From Streptomyces sp. NBC_01255 (GTDB taxonomy: Bacteria > Actinomycetota > Actinomycetes > Streptomycetales > Streptomycetaceae): DNA of 64,000 bases. This document shows, piece after piece, positions 52,008-61,603 of this stretch. The notes beneath the pieces were generated by a model that did not search any database, had not been told where the DNA came from, and saw only the letters and a list, made by a program, of their open reading frames with translations. The translations under genes were made by a program, and so were the position numbers. The first letter of the stretch is position 1. Each line of letters starts with the position of its first letter. Location of the stretch: contig NZ_CP108474.1 in the NCBI RefSeq assembly GCF_036226445.1, positions 6,014,001 through 6,078,000 of the forward strand, in the 5' to 3' direction.

Positions 52008-53222
52008 TCAGGCCCCTTCCGCGCCGGATATTCCGTCGTGGCAAGCGCTGTCGGCACGTGCGCAGATCAGGTCCCGGTACGAACCGACGCCTATCGCGGC
52101 GAAGTTGCCGAGGCTCTCCGTCCCCGGCTCGAAATAGCCGCCATGGCCGACCGCGCCGTCCGCCGAGAGCAGCCGCGCGCCGAATTCCGGTTCCACCGGG
52201 TCCGCGCCGTGCCCGACCCCGCCCACCTCCATGTGCGGCACGTTCTCGATCCAGTCGTCCGCGTCCCGCATGGCCCACACCCGGGCCGGAGTGGCGAGGT
52301 CCGCCGCGCGCTCCACCCGCATGCCGGGGCTGCCGGCCACGGCGAGATCCGTCACCCGGGCGGGCAGCCGGGGCGCGGCGAGCCCGCAGAGGACGGAGCC
52401 GTAGCTGTGGCAGAAGAGCGCCACCCGGGCGGTCCCGGGCAGCGCCGAGGTCAGCTCCACGAGGCGTACGGCTCCGTTCGCGGCGAGCCGGCCGGTCATC
52501 GCGTCGACTCCGACGCCGGCGGGCGCGGTGTAGTCGGCCCAGGCGATGACGGCGACCCGCGCGCCGGGGGAGGCCCGCCGCTCGGCGGCGAACAGCGCCT
52601 CGGCCATGCCGGCGGGAGCCGCGTACCGGCCATGGGTCTTCTGGAAGGTGAGGAGGGTCGTGTCGACGCCGGGCACGATCACCGAGACCCGCCGGGCCCG
52701 CTCCAGGTCGCCGAGGACCTCGGCCGCGCGTCCCTTGCCCGTCGGGTCGAAGGCGAGGACCTGGCGGCCCGGCCGCAACAGGGAGGTGAAGCGGTCGGCC
52801 CGGCGCTGCGCTTCGTGCCGGCCGTCGGCGGACAGCCGGGAGTCGGCGAGCCTTCCCCGCTCGGTGGCGAGCGCCAGCGCGAGGGTGAGCCGGTTGGCGC
52901 GGTAGCGGAGCGCGACGGGGGCGCCGTTGAGGTTGCCGACGACGAGCGGGTGCCGCTCGGCGAGCCGGAGGCCGCCGGCCGGCCCGAGCCGGGCGAAGAA
53001 CGCGGCGACCGTGCGGGCCGGGGTGGCGGCCGGGTCGGGCAGCGAGCGGTGGCCGACGCGGTCGCGCGCCCACGCGGCGAGCGCGGTCTCGCGGAGCGGT
53101 CCGGGCGCGTGCCGGTGCGTGATCGTGGTCCATCCGGTGGTCGCGAGCAGCACGAACACGACGGCGAGCGCGAGGAGCGTGCGCGTCACGGCGAGGGTGG
53201 GCGAGGCGTCGGCGGGGGTCAC
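52008..53222 (-). CDS. Secreted alpha/beta hydrolase, DUF1023 family (copy 2)
   Basis: 404 residues. N-terminal hydrophobic segment (LLALAVVFVLLATTGW), nucleophile elbow HSYGS (FCHSYGSVLCGLAA), and long identities with the copy at 47535-48524 (VVGNLNGAPVALRYRANR, ARVWAMRDADDWIENVPHMEV, GHGGYFEPGTESLGNFAAIG). It may differ in substrate. It has no ATACCGGGGTAT motif upstream. Start GTG 53222. Confidence 0.88.
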   Translation of the reverse strand: MTPADASPTLAVTRTLLALAVVFVLLATTGWTTITHRHAPGPLRETALAAWARDRVGHRSLPDPAATPARTVAAFFARLGPAGGLRLAERHPLVVGNLNGAPVALRYRANRLTLALALATERGRLADSRLSADGRHEAQRRADRFTSLLRPGRQVLAFDPTGKGRAAEVLGDLERARRVSVIVPGVDTTLLTFQKTHGRYAAPAGMAEALFAAERRASPGARVAVIAWADYTAPAGVGVDAMTGRLAANGAVRLVELTSALPGTARVALFCHSYGSVLCGLAAPRLPARVTDLAVAGSPGMRVERAADLATPARVWAMRDADDWIENVPHMEVGGVGHGADPVEPEFGARLLSADGAVGHGGYFEPGTESLGNFAAIGVGSYRDLICARADSACHDGISGAEGA

Positions 53223-53297
53223 GGGCCGCCACCCTACGGGGGTCGGCGCGGGTGGCCCAAAGCCTTGCGCCGGGTACTTCGGAGCGGTACGGGACGC

Positions 53298-53984
53298 CTA
53301 CGGGGCGTCGCCGGACGCCGGGGCCTGCGGGGCGCCGTCGCCGGCCGTTCCGCGCCGCCAGTGCGGGGCGAGCGCCGGGCCGAGGTGGTCGAGGTAACGC
53401 TCGGTGAGGGCGCGGATCGCCTCCAGGCTCTGGTCCGTGCCCCGGACCCACATCTGGCCGGTCACCCGCATGACCCCGCTGAACGCCGCCACCGCGATCC
53501 GGGGGCGCGGGTCCTCGTCCACGTCGAGACCCTCCCGCTCGGCGATGATCCGGGCGATCGTCTCCTCGGTCTCCGCCGAGCGGCGCAGGTGGACGGCGAG
53601 CAGCGCGGGCGTCGACTCGATCAGCTCGAAGGTCCGCAGGTACAGCTCGACGGGGACGACCTCGACGATCGCCTCGCCCGTGTGGTCCCAGGCGCTGAGG
53701 ACGGCGTGCCGCAGCGCGTCGAAGGGACCCTCACCGGGCGGCCGCTGCTCGAGGGCGCTCACGAACAGCGCCTCCACCATGTGCTGGACGGCGAAGGCGA
53801 CCTCCTCCTTGGAGGCGAAGTAGCGGAAGAAGGTCCGCTGGGAGACCTCGACGGCGTCGACGATCTCGTCGACGGTCGTCCGCTCGTACCCCTGGGTGGT
53901 GAAGAGCTCCAGGGCCACCCGGATCAGCGCGTCCCGCGTGCGCTGCTTCTTCCGCTCGCGGAGGCCGGGGGCGGGGACGGTCAA
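53298..53984 (-). CDS. TetR family transcriptional regulator
   Basis: 228 residues. HTH RTRDALIRVALELFTTQGYERTTVDEIVDAVEVSQRTFFRYFASKEE. Divergent from a DHA2 MFS exporter; the promoter of that gene carries a perfect inverted repeat, so repression relieved by a drug is likely. The start is TTG 53984, with GAGG 8 nt upstream. The interval to the MFS gene is packed with tandem repeats. Confidence 0.87.
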   Translation of the reverse strand: MTVPAPGLRERKKQRTRDALIRVALELFTTQGYERTTVDEIVDAVEVSQRTFFRYFASKEEVAFAVQHMVEALFVSALEQRPPGEGPFDALRHAVLSAWDHTGEAIVEVVPVELYLRTFELIESTPALLAVHLRRSAETEETIARIIAEREGLDVDEDPRPRIAVAAFSGVMRVTGQMWVRGTDQSLEAIRALTERYLDHLGPALAPHWRRGTAGDGAPQAPASGDAP

Positions 53985-54000
53985 CGAGGATCCTCTTTTC

Positions 54001-54101
54001 TGGCGTCGATTCGCTGGCGTCGATTCGCTGGTGTCGTCTCAGGCGTCGTCTCAGGCGTCGTCTCAGACGTCGCTTCAGGCGTCGTTTCAGGTGTTTCGTC
54101 C
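54001..54101. repeat. 14-bp and 12-bp tandem repeats between TetR and MFS genes
   Basis: TGGCGTCGATTCGC twice (54001, 54015), then 12-bp units GGCGTCGTCTCA at 54030, 54042, 54054, 54066, 54078 and 54090 with increasing mismatch. Confidence 0.85.
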
Positions 54102-54151
54102 GAGTCAGGGTACCTGTGAGCTACGTGACAGTTACCGGCGTGTGAATCGCT

Positions 54152-54181
54152 TTGTCAATTGTCAGTCGCTGACATTAGCCT
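54152..54181 (+). promoter_or_regulatory. TetR operator inside the MFS promoter
   Basis: TTGTCA (54152-54157), 18-nt spacer, TAGCCT (54176-54181). TGTCAG-TCG-CTGACA (54160-54174) is a perfect 6+3+6 inverted repeat in the spacer. The ATG at 54189 is 7 nt after the -10, indicating a leaderless transcript. Confidence 0.7.
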
Positions 54182-54188
54182 CGTTCGC

Positions 54189-55811
54189 ATGACTAGTCAG
54201 ACCACCGTGGAAAAGGCCCCGCAGGGTCAAGGGGGCGTCCGGGAACCCGTTCCGGGCCCGGCGAAGGGACTGCGCGGCCACCCTTGGCTGACCCTGTTCG
54301 GCGTCGCCGTGGGCGTGATGATGGTCGCGCTCGACGGCACGATCGTCGCCATCGCCAACCCCGCCATCCAGGCCGACCTCGGCGCCTCGCTGGACCAGCT
54401 CCAGTGGATCACCAACGGCTACCTGCTCGCGCTCGCCGTCGCCCTGATCACCGCCGGCAAGCTCGGTGACCGCTTCGGACACCGGCAGACCTTCCTCATC
54501 GGCATCGCGGGCTTCGCCCTCGCCTCCGGCGCGATCGGCCTCTCCGACTCGATCGGGGCCGTGATCACCTTCCGTGTCCTCCAGGGCGTCTTCGGCGCCC
54601 TCCTCATGCCGGCGGCGCTCGGCCTGCTGCGCGCCACCTTCCCCGCCGAGAAGCTGAACATGGCCATCGGTATCTGGGGCATGGTCATCGGCGCCTCGAC
54701 GGCCGGCGGCCCGATCCTCGGCGGCTTCCTCGTCGAGCACGTCAGCTGGCAGTCCGTCTTCTTCATCAACGTGCCGGTGGGCGTGCTCGCGCTCGTGCTC
54801 GGCCTGGTGATCCTCAAGGACCACCGCGCCGAGAACGCGCCGCGCTCCTTCGACGTCCTCGGGATCCTGCTGCTCTCCGGCGCGATGGGCTCCCTGGTCT
54901 GGGGCCTCATCAACGCCGGTGCCAAGTGGGGCTGGGCGAGCGGCAACACCGTGGGCTGCCTGGCCGCCGCGGTCCTGCTCTTCGTCTTCTTCGCCTTCTG
55001 GCAGACGAAGGCCAAGGAGCCCCTCATCCCGCTGGCCATGTTCCGCTCCGTCCCGCTGACGGCCGGCGTGGTGCTGATGGTGCTGATGGCCTTCGCCTTC
55101 ATGGGCGGCCTGTTCTTCGTGACGTTCTACCTCCAGGGCGTGAAGGGGCTCGGCCCGATCGACGCCGGACTGCGCCTGCTTCCGCTGACCGCGATGATGA
55201 TCGTCTCCTCGCCGCTGGCGGGTGCCCTGATCACCAAGTTCGGCCCGCGGGTCCCGCTGGTCGGCGGCATGGTCTGCACGGCCGTCTCGATGTTCGGCAT
55301 GATCACGCTCTCGGCCGGTACGAGCACGCTCGTGATGTCCCTCTGGTTCGCGCTGCTCGGCCTGGGCCTCGCCCCGGTCATGGTCGGCGCCACCGAGGTC
55401 ATCGTCGGCAACGCCCCGCTGGAGCTCTCCGGTGTCGCCGGCGGTCTGCAGCAGGCCGCCATGCAGGTCGGCGGCGCGCTCGGTACGGCGGTGCTCGGCG
55501 CCGTCATGTCCTCCAAGGTCGCGGACTCCTTCGCGGGCAACTGGAAGGAGGCCGGCATCCCGGTCCCGGCCGATCCGAAGCTGGAGGAGGCCGCCGGGTT
55601 CGGCATGGCCCCGCCGGAGCTGGCCCAGGCGCCGGGGATGACCCCCGACCTCTTCGACAAGGTCGCCGGAGTCATCCACGACACCTTCCTGGAGGGCATG
55701 GGCCTGGCCTTCACCGTCGCCGGTGTCGTCGCGGTCGTCGCGGCCCTCGTCGCCATGCTCACCAAGCGCGGCGAGAACGCGGAGGCCGGCGGCATGGGCG
55801 GTCACATCTGA
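54189..55811 (+). CDS. DHA2-family MFS drug efflux transporter (EmrB/QacA type)
   Basis: 540 residues, about 14 membrane segments. Motif VALDGTIVAIANPAIQADL in the first helix and GLGLAPVMVGATEVIVGNAPLELSGVAGGLQQAAMQVGGALGTAV (motif C/late helices) are typical of DHA2 proton-driven multidrug exporters. It is probably controlled by the divergent TetR. Substrates unknown. A repeat block and a terminator follow. Confidence 0.93.
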   Translation: MTSQTTVEKAPQGQGGVREPVPGPAKGLRGHPWLTLFGVAVGVMMVALDGTIVAIANPAIQADLGASLDQLQWITNGYLLALAVALITAGKLGDRFGHRQTFLIGIAGFALASGAIGLSDSIGAVITFRVLQGVFGALLMPAALGLLRATFPAEKLNMAIGIWGMVIGASTAGGPILGGFLVEHVSWQSVFFINVPVGVLALVLGLVILKDHRAENAPRSFDVLGILLLSGAMGSLVWGLINAGAKWGWASGNTVGCLAAAVLLFVFFAFWQTKAKEPLIPLAMFRSVPLTAGVVLMVLMAFAFMGGLFFVTFYLQGVKGLGPIDAGLRLLPLTAMMIVSSPLAGALITKFGPRVPLVGGMVCTAVSMFGMITLSAGTSTLVMSLWFALLGLGLAPVMVGATEVIVGNAPLELSGVAGGLQQAAMQVGGALGTAVLGAVMSSKVADSFAGNWKEAGIPVPADPKLEEAAGFGMAPPELAQAPGMTPDLFDKVAGVIHDTFLEGMGLAFTVAGVVAVVAALVAMLTKRGENAEAGGMGGHI

Positions 55812-55816
55812 CGTCC

Positions 55817-55890
55817 GCAGGGATTCCCGTAGCCGGGGTTTCCGAGTCGGGATTGCCGTAGTCAGGGATCCCGCAGTCAGGGTTCCCGTA
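55817..55890. repeat. About 15-bp tandem repeat after the MFS gene
   Basis: Five units similar to GTCAGGGATTCCCGTA at 55817, 55832, 55846, 55861 and 55876. Each unit is partly palindromic (GGGATTCCC), so each could form a small hairpin. Confidence 0.8.
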
Positions 55891-55929
55891 GGGGGCCGTC
55901 ACCCGTTCGCGTGAACGGGGGCGGCCCCT
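55891..55929. terminator. Terminator after the MFS gene
   Basis: GGGGCCG/CGGCCCC outer arms (55892-55898, 55922-55928) and a 7-bp inner stem CCCGTTC/GAACGGG (55902-55908, 55913-55919). Confidence 0.75.
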
Positions 55930-55997
55930 CTTCCGTCGGGGGGTGACCTCCGCCATGCTCGTGATTACAGAGAGTGACGAAACGGGGGGTCATCAGC

Positions 55998-56396
55998 ATG
56001 TACTCGTATACGAAGACCGCGCTCGCCACGGCGGCCGCGGCCGTCCTGACCGCGCTTCTGACCGGGCTCCTGGTCGCCCCGGCCCCGGCGGCGGCCGCAC
56101 CGTCCGGGACCGCCCTCGGGGCCTGCGGTCCCGGCCGGCTCTGCCTCTGGCCCAAGCCCGACTTCAAGGGCCGGGTCCAGAGCCACGAGCTGGCCACGAC
56201 CGACATCGACAGCTGTGTCGCCCTGCCGCCCGGCACCTCGGCGCAGTCCCTCGCGAACCGCACGGGCCGGCCGGTCACCACGTACCAGTCGGCGGAGTGC
56301 GCGGAGGCGGGGGAGTTCGAGACCTACCCGGGGCGGGGGACCTGGGTGCCGCAGACGCCCTACGAGGTCAGAGCGTTCAAGCTCTGGGAGCGGTAG
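55998..56396 (+). CDS. Small secreted protein, peptidase inhibitor I36-like
   Basis: 132 residues from ATG 55998 (upstream GTG 55974 less likely). Signal peptide (ATAAAAVLTALLTGLLVAPAPAAAA), then a four-cysteine domain with LCLWPKPDFKG similar to the beta/gamma-crystallin fold of Streptomyces metalloproteinase inhibitors. It probably inhibits a protease or has a surface role. Its 3' end overlaps the convergent potassium channel gene by 20 nt. Confidence 0.82.
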   Translation: MYSYTKTALATAAAAVLTALLTGLLVAPAPAAAAPSGTALGACGPGRLCLWPKPDFKGRVQSHELATTDIDSCVALPPGTSAQSLANRTGRPVTTYQSAECAEAGEFETYPGRGTWVPQTPYEVRAFKLWER

Positions 56397-57210
56397 GAGC
56401 GGTAGGCCCGGCGGGAACCACGGGCTCGGCGGACACGGCGGGCTCGGAGGGCCCGGCGGGCGCGGGGACGCCCCGGGGGCCGTCCGACGGGGAGAGGCGC
56501 GCCACCTCCGCGCGCAGCTCCCGCACCTCCAGGGTCAGCGCCTCCAGCAGCTCGGTCTGCCGGCGCTCCACCGCGTCGTCCCGGTCGAAGCGGGCGATGA
56601 ACCAGGCCGCGATGTTCGCGGTGACCACACCCAGCAGGGCGATGCCCGACAGCATCAGACCGACCGCGAGGACCCGGCCGAGACCTGTGGTCGGGGCGTG
56701 GTCGCCGTAGCCGACCGTCGTCATCGTGGTGAAGGACCACCAGACCGCGTCCCCGAGTGTCTTGATGTTGCCGTCCGGGGCGTCCCGCTCGACGTGCAGC
56801 ACGGCCAGCGAGCCGAACATCATCAACCCGACGACCGCGCCCGCCACATAGGTGGTGAGCGTTATCTGCGGGGCCATCCGGGCCCGCCGGCCCACGAGGA
56901 GGAGCGTGGAGACGACGCGCAGCAGCCGCAGCGGCTGCACCATCGGCAACAGGACCGCGAGCAGATCCAGGGGGTGGGAACGCACGAAGGCCCAGCGGGC
57001 CGGGGCGAGAGCGAGCCGGACCAGATAGTCCAGCGCGAAGGCCGCCCACACCGCCCACTCGACATGGGTGCACAGCCGGTGCACCCAGGGGGCGGCATCG
57101 GGAGCCACGATCGGCACGGCGTAGGCGATGCCGAAGGCCACGGCCAGCACCAGCAGGGGTGTCTGGGTGCGCCTTTCCCAGCTCTTCCAGCGAACCTTCA
57201 TGCGGGGCAT
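56377..57210 (-). CDS. Potassium channel family protein
   Basis: 277 residues. Four to six membrane helices with the selectivity filter TMTTVGYGD, then a cytoplasmic coiled tail rich in Pro/Ala. It is a voltage-gated-like channel without obvious voltage-sensor charge. Start ATG 57210 or 57201. Its 3' end overlaps the gene at 55998 on the other strand. Confidence 0.88.
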   Translation of the reverse strand: MPRMKVRWKSWERRTQTPLLVLAVAFGIAYAVPIVAPDAAPWVHRLCTHVEWAVWAAFALDYLVRLALAPARWAFVRSHPLDLLAVLLPMVQPLRLLRVVSTLLLVGRRARMAPQITLTTYVAGAVVGLMMFGSLAVLHVERDAPDGNIKTLGDAVWWSFTTMTTVGYGDHAPTTGLGRVLAVGLMLSGIALLGVVTANIAAWFIARFDRDDAVERRQTELLEALTLEVRELRAEVARLSPSDGPRGVPAPAGPSEPAVSAEPVVPAGPTAPTAPRA

Positions 57211-57290
57211 CGTAGAGAACGCCGAAGGGCGGCGAGACCATCGGTCCCACCGCCCCTCACCAGGCGCTCCGTGCTAGGAGGCCCGTCCGG

Positions 57291-60023
57291 TCACGCGTCG
57301 CCGCCCGCGGCGCCCGGGTCGGCGGCCGCCACGTCGAGCAGCTGGTAGCGGTCCACGGCCTGCTTCAGGGCCGACCGGTCGATCTTGCCGTCGCGGGCGA
57401 GTTCGGTCAGCACCGAGAGCACGACCGACTGGGCGTCGATGTGGAAGTAGCGACGGGCCGCGCCCCGCGTGTCCGCGAAGCCGAAGCCGTCCGCGCCCAG
57501 CGAGGTGTACTGGCCCGGGACCCAGCGGGAGATCTGGTCCGGGACCGCGCGCATCCAGTCCGAGACCGCCACGAACGGGCCCTCCGCGCCCTGGAGCTTG
57601 CGCGTCACGTACGGGACGAGCTGCTCCTCGTCGGGGTGGAGCAGATTGTGCTCCTCGACGGCCACGGCCTCGCGGCGCAGCTCGGTCCAGGAGGTCGCGG
57701 ACCAGACGTCGGCCCGCACGTTCCACTCCTCGGCGAGGATCCGCTGCGCCTCGATCGCCCATGGCACGGCGACACCGGAGGCCATGATCTGCGCCGGGAT
57801 CAGACCGGCCTCGGCCGGCTTGAAGCGGTGGATACCGGCGAGGATGCCCTCGACGTCCACGTCCGCCGGCTCGGCCGGGTGCTGGATCGGCTCGTTGTAG
57901 ACGGTCAGGTAGTAGAAGACGTCCTCGGCGGCCGGGCCGTACATCCGGCGCAGGCCGTCCTTGACGATGTGCGCGATCTCGAAACCGTAGGCCGGGTCGT
58001 AGGCGATGCAGGCCGGGTTGGTCGAGGCGAGCAGGTGCGAGTGGCCGTCCGCGTGCTGGAGGCCCTCGCCGGTCAGCGTCGTGCGGCCGGCGGTGGCGCC
58101 GAGCACGAAGCCGCGCGACAGCTGGTCCGCCATCTGCCAGAACTGGTCGCCGGTCCGCTGGAAACCGAACATCGAGTAGAAGACGTACACCGGGATCAGC
58201 GGTTCGCCGTGCGTGGCGTACGCCGAGCCCGCGGCGATCAGCGAGGCCGTGCAGCCGGCCTCGGAGATGCCGTCGTGCAGCATCTGACCGGTCGGCGACT
58301 CCTTGTAGGCGAGGAGGAGTTCGCGGTCCACCGCCTCGTACTGCTGGCCCAGCGGGTTGTAGATCTTGGCGCTCGGGAAGAAGGCGTCCATGCCGAAGGT
58401 GCGGTACTCGTCGGGGGCGATCAGCACGAAGCGCTTGCCGATCTCCTTGTCCCGCATGAGGTCCTTCAGGATGCGGACGAAGGCCATCGTCGTGGCGATC
58501 GACTGCTGCCCCGAGCCCTTCTTGGCCGCCGCGTAGGTCTTGTCGTCGGGGAGGACCAGCGGCTTCGCCCGCACGACACGGGTCGGCACGTACCCGCCCA
58601 GCGCGTTGCGCCGGTCGTGCATGTACTGGATCTCCTCGGAGTTCCGGCCCGGGTGGTAGTACGGCGGCAGGCCGTCCTCCAACTGCCGGTCCGTCACCGG
58701 GATGTGCAGCCGGTCGCGGAAGCGCTTGAGGTCGTCGACCGTCAGCTTCTTCATCTGGTGGGTCGCGTTGCGGCCCTCGAAGTTCGGGCCCAGCGTCCAG
58801 CCCTTGACGGTCTGGGCGAGGATCACGGTCGGCTGGCCCGCGTGCGCCTTCGCCGCCGCGTAGGCCGCGTAGATCTTCTTGTGGTCGTGGCCGCCGCGTC
58901 CCAGGTGCAGGACCTGCTTGTCCGACATGCCCTCGACCATCGCCCGCAGCCGGTGGTCGTCGCCGAAGAAGTGGTCACGGATGTAGGCGCCGGTCTCCGT
59001 CGCGTACGTCTGGAACTGGCCGTCCGGGGTGGTGTTGAACTTGTTGACCAGGATGCCGTCGCGGTCCTGCGCGAGCAGCGGGTCCCAGGAGCGGTCCCAG
59101 ATCAGCTTGATGACGTTCCAGCCGTTGCCCCGGAAGATCGACTCCAGCTCCTGGATGATCTTGCCGTTGCCGCGCACCGGGCCGTCGAGCCGCTGGAGGT
59201 TGCAGTTGACGACGAAGGTCAGGTTGTCCAGGCCCTCGCGGGCGGCGATGGAGAGCTGGCCGACCGACTCGACCTCGTCCATCTCGCCGTCGCCGAGGAA
59301 CGCCCAGACGTGCGACTTGGAGGTGTCGGCGATGCCGCGCGCCTCCATGTACCGGTTCATCCGGGCCTGGTAGATCGCGCCGAGCGGGCCGAGGCCCATC
59401 GACACCGTCGGGAACTCCCAGAAGTCCGGCATCAGCCGGGGGTGCGGGTACGACGAAAGGCCGTTCGGGAACCTCGACTTCTCCTGGCGGAAGCCGTCGA
59501 GCTGGGTGTCGTTCAGCCGGTCCAGGAGGTAGGCGCGGGCGTAGATGCCGGGGGAGGCGTGCCCCTGGAAGAAGATCTGGTCGCCGCCGTCGCCCTCGTC
59601 CTTGCCGCGGAAGAAGTGGTTGAAGCCGACGTCGTAGAGGGAGGCCGAGGAGGCGAACGTGGCGATGTGACCGCCGACGCCGATGCCCGGCCGCTGGGCG
59701 CGCGAGACCATCACGGCCGCGTTCCACCGCGTGGCGTTGAGGACCTTGCGCTCGATCTCCTCATTGCCGGGGAAGAACGGCTCGTCCTTGGTGGCGATGG
59801 TGTTGACGTAGTCCGTGCTGCGCATCTCGGGTACGGCCACGCGCCTCTCGCGCGCCCGCTCGATCAGCCGGAGCATGAGGTAGCGGGCCCGCTCCCGGCC
59901 CCGCTCGTCGACGGCAGCGTCGAGGGAGTCGAGCCATTCCTGGGTCTCTTCCGGGTCGAAATCCGGGACCTGGCTGGGAAGGCCGCCAATGATGATCGGG
60001 TTGCGATCGGATCCGGGAGCCAC
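57291..60023 (-). CDS. aceE: Pyruvate dehydrogenase E1 component, homodimeric
   Basis: 910 residues. The thiamine-diphosphate motif [20 protein letters not shown]...NCN and the C-terminal transketolase-like domain identify the homodimeric AceE. It decarboxylates pyruvate and passes acetyl groups to E2. GTG 60023 ([22 protein letters not shown]) has AAGGAAG at 6 nt, matching known Streptomyces AceE; a GTG at 60053 is unsupported. E2 and E3 genes are not adjacent, as usual for this phylum. Confidence 0.95.
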   Translation of the reverse strand: MAPGSDRNPIIIGGLPSQVPDFDPEETQEWLDSLDAAVDERGRERARYLMLRLIERARERRVAVPEMRSTDYVNTIATKDEPFFPGNEEIERKVLNATRWNAAVMVSRAQRPGIGVGGHIATFASSASLYDVGFNHFFRGKDEGDGGDQIFFQGHASPGIYARAYLLDRLNDTQLDGFRQEKSRFPNGLSSYPHPRLMPDFWEFPTVSMGLGPLGAIYQARMNRYMEARGIADTSKSHVWAFLGDGEMDEVESVGQLSIAAREGLDNLTFVVNCNLQRLDGPVRGNGKIIQELESIFRGNGWNVIKLIWDRSWDPLLAQDRDGILVNKFNTTPDGQFQTYATETGAYIRDHFFGDDHRLRAMVEGMSDKQVLHLGRGGHDHKKIYAAYAAAKAHAGQPTVILAQTVKGWTLGPNFEGRNATHQMKKLTVDDLKRFRDRLHIPVTDRQLEDGLPPYYHPGRNSEEIQYMHDRRNALGGYVPTRVVRAKPLVLPDDKTYAAAKKGSGQQSIATTMAFVRILKDLMRDKEIGKRFVLIAPDEYRTFGMDAFFPSAKIYNPLGQQYEAVDRELLLAYKESPTGQMLHDGISEAGCTASLIAAGSAYATHGEPLIPVYVFYSMFGFQRTGDQFWQMADQLSRGFVLGATAGRTTLTGEGLQHADGHSHLLASTNPACIAYDPAYGFEIAHIVKDGLRRMYGPAAEDVFYYLTVYNEPIQHPAEPADVDVEGILAGIHRFKPAEAGLIPAQIMASGVAVPWAIEAQRILAEEWNVRADVWSATSWTELRREAVAVEEHNLLHPDEEQLVPYVTRKLQGAEGPFVAVSDWMRAVPDQISRWVPGQYTSLGADGFGFADTRGAARRYFHIDAQSVVLSVLTELARDGKIDRSALKQAVDRYQLLDVAAADPGAAGGDA

Positions 60024-60117
60024 GCTCTTCCTTCGCTGTTCGGTGGTGCCCACGGGGCCACGGAGTGGTCGGGATGTCCATCGTGTACCCCGTCGACGCC
60101 AGACGTCACATTTACCG

Positions 60118-60130
60118 AGGGGTAACCCCT
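60118..60130. promoter_or_regulatory. Perfect palindrome upstream of aceE
   Basis: AGGGGTAACCCCT (6+1+6) lies 95 nt before the aceE start. The rest of 60024-60461, the 440-nt gap between aceE and the divergent DUF3052 gene, holds no gene. A TTGCGC-N18-TGGACT at 60369-60398 is a weak rightward promoter candidate. Confidence 0.45.
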
Positions 60131-60461
60131 GTGAGGTGCCCAGCGGTGTCCGCGGTGTCCTCCACGTGTTCGGATGTGTTCAAATCGCAACCTTACGCTC
60201 AACTCGCGCATGCGTTTCGTCCGGGCGTTCGGCAGACTGAAACCTCAGAAGTCCGTAAACCGGGATGAATCATGTGGGACTGATCACGGAGGGCGGTCGG
60301 AGCATGCCGGAAGTTGGGGCGAGACGGCCCCAAACGTCACCGTTTCGGCGGTCTCCGGGGCCCAGTACTTGCGCGATGAGCCCCGGCACGTGTGGACTAC
60401 GGCCAGCGCCGCGCGCATACGCGTGGCCCACAGCATTTTCCGAATGAGCAGGAGGCAAGCC

Positions 60462-60884
60462 GTGAGCGCGACCGCGGACCACGCGGAGGAGCGGACCAAC
60501 CCGGCAGCGAGGCTGGGGTTCGAGCCTGGCCAGGTGGTCCAGGAGATCGGCTACGACGACGACGTCGACCAGGATCTCCGTGAAGGCATCGAGTCCATCA
60601 TCGGCGCCGAGCTCGTGGACGAGGAGTACGACGACGTCGCCGACGCCGTCGTGATCTGGTTCCGCGACGAGGACGGCGATCTCACCGACGCACTGGTGGA
60701 CGCCATCGGTCTTCTGGAGGACGGCGGCGTGATCTGGCTGCTGACGCCGAAGACCGGCCGTGACGGCTACATCGAGCCGAGCGATATCAACGATGCCGCG
60801 CAGACTGCTGGTCTCTCCCAGACCAAGAGCATCAGCGTCGCCAAGGACTGGGCGGGCGCCCGTCTGGTGGCCCCCAAGCGCTGA
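60462..60884 (+). CDS. DUF3052 domain protein
   Basis: 140 residues, acidic. The region RLGFEPGQVVQEIGYDDDVDQDLREGIESIIGAEL is diagnostic. The family occurs beside aceE throughout actinomycetes and its role is unknown. GTG 60462 has AGGAGG at 7 nt. A strong terminator ends it. Confidence 0.92.
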   Translation: MSATADHAEERTNPAARLGFEPGQVVQEIGYDDDVDQDLREGIESIIGAELVDEEYDDVADAVVIWFRDEDGDLTDALVDAIGLLEDGGVIWLLTPKTGRDGYIEPSDINDAAQTAGLSQTKSISVAKDWAGARLVAPKR

Positions 60885-60899
60885 TCACCATGTAGCGAG

Positions 60900-60929
60900 A
60901 AGCCCCCGCCGGTTCGCCGGCGGGGGCTT
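60900..60929. terminator. Terminator after DUF3052 gene
   Basis: 13-bp stem AAGCCCCCGCCGG (60900-60912) with TTCG loop and complement 60917-60929, followed by T residues. Confidence 0.92.
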
Positions 60930-61008
60930 TCGCACACAGGCCGTAGGCTGGGCCTCACCGATTCGGCCCAAGATCTGGGCCGGGCTCCGGCGAAGGGATG
61001 CATGGGCG

Positions 61009-61467
61009 ATGGCGATCGAGGTCGGCACCGAGGCCCCGGAATTCGAGCTGAAGGACAACCACGGACGCACCGTGCGGCTCTCGGAGTTCCGCGGCGAGAA
61101 GACTGTGGTGCTGTTCTTCTACCCCTTCGCCTTCACCGGCGTCTGCACCGGCGAGCTGCGCGAGCTGCGGGACAACCTCCCGACGTTCGTCAACGACGAC
61201 ACCCAGCTCCTCGCCGTCTCCAACGACTCGATGCACACCCTGCGCGTCTTCGCCGACCAGGAGGACCTGGACTTCCCGCTGCTCTCCGATTTCTGGAAGC
61301 ACGGCGAGGCCTCCCGGGCCTACGGCGTCTTCGACGAGGAGAAGGGCTGCGCGGTGCGCGGCACCTTCATCATCGACAAGGCGGGCGTCGTTCGCTGGAC
61401 CGTCGTGAACGCCCTTCCGGACGCCCGCGACCTCGGCGAGTACGTCAAGGCGCTCGACGCCATCTGA
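61009..61467 (+). CDS. ahpE: Peroxiredoxin, AhpE type
   Basis: 152 residues. Peroxidatic Cys46 in PFAFTGVCTGEL. One further Cys (EEKGCAVRG). AhpE-type one-cysteine peroxiredoxins reduce peroxides and peroxynitrite using mycothiol or other donors. ATG 61009 (MAIEVGTEAPEFEL) fits the family; its ribosome binding site is weak. Confidence 0.9.
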   Translation: MAIEVGTEAPEFELKDNHGRTVRLSEFRGEKTVVLFFYPFAFTGVCTGELRELRDNLPTFVNDDTQLLAVSNDSMHTLRVFADQEDLDFPLLSDFWKHGEASRAYGVFDEEKGCAVRGTFIIDKAGVVRWTVVNALPDARDLGEYVKALDAI

Positions 61468-61603
61468 CCCGGCCCCGGCCGACACCTCGGATTCACCGGG
61501 CGAATCGACTGTTTCGACCGGGAACCCGTCACTAGGATCCACTCGTTGATCCGATGCCAACGCACGACTGGGGCGCTGCCCCTGAAAACGTATGGAGGGA
61601 CTC

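Noticed and set aside
55759..55956. Short minus-strand frame with YGNPD-like repeats
   Set aside because: It translates the 15-bp DNA repeat and overlaps a terminator; not a gene.
57441..60125. 894-codon plus-strand open frame opposite aceE
   Set aside because: Mirror of the AceE codon bias; Val/Arg/Asp-rich without motifs.
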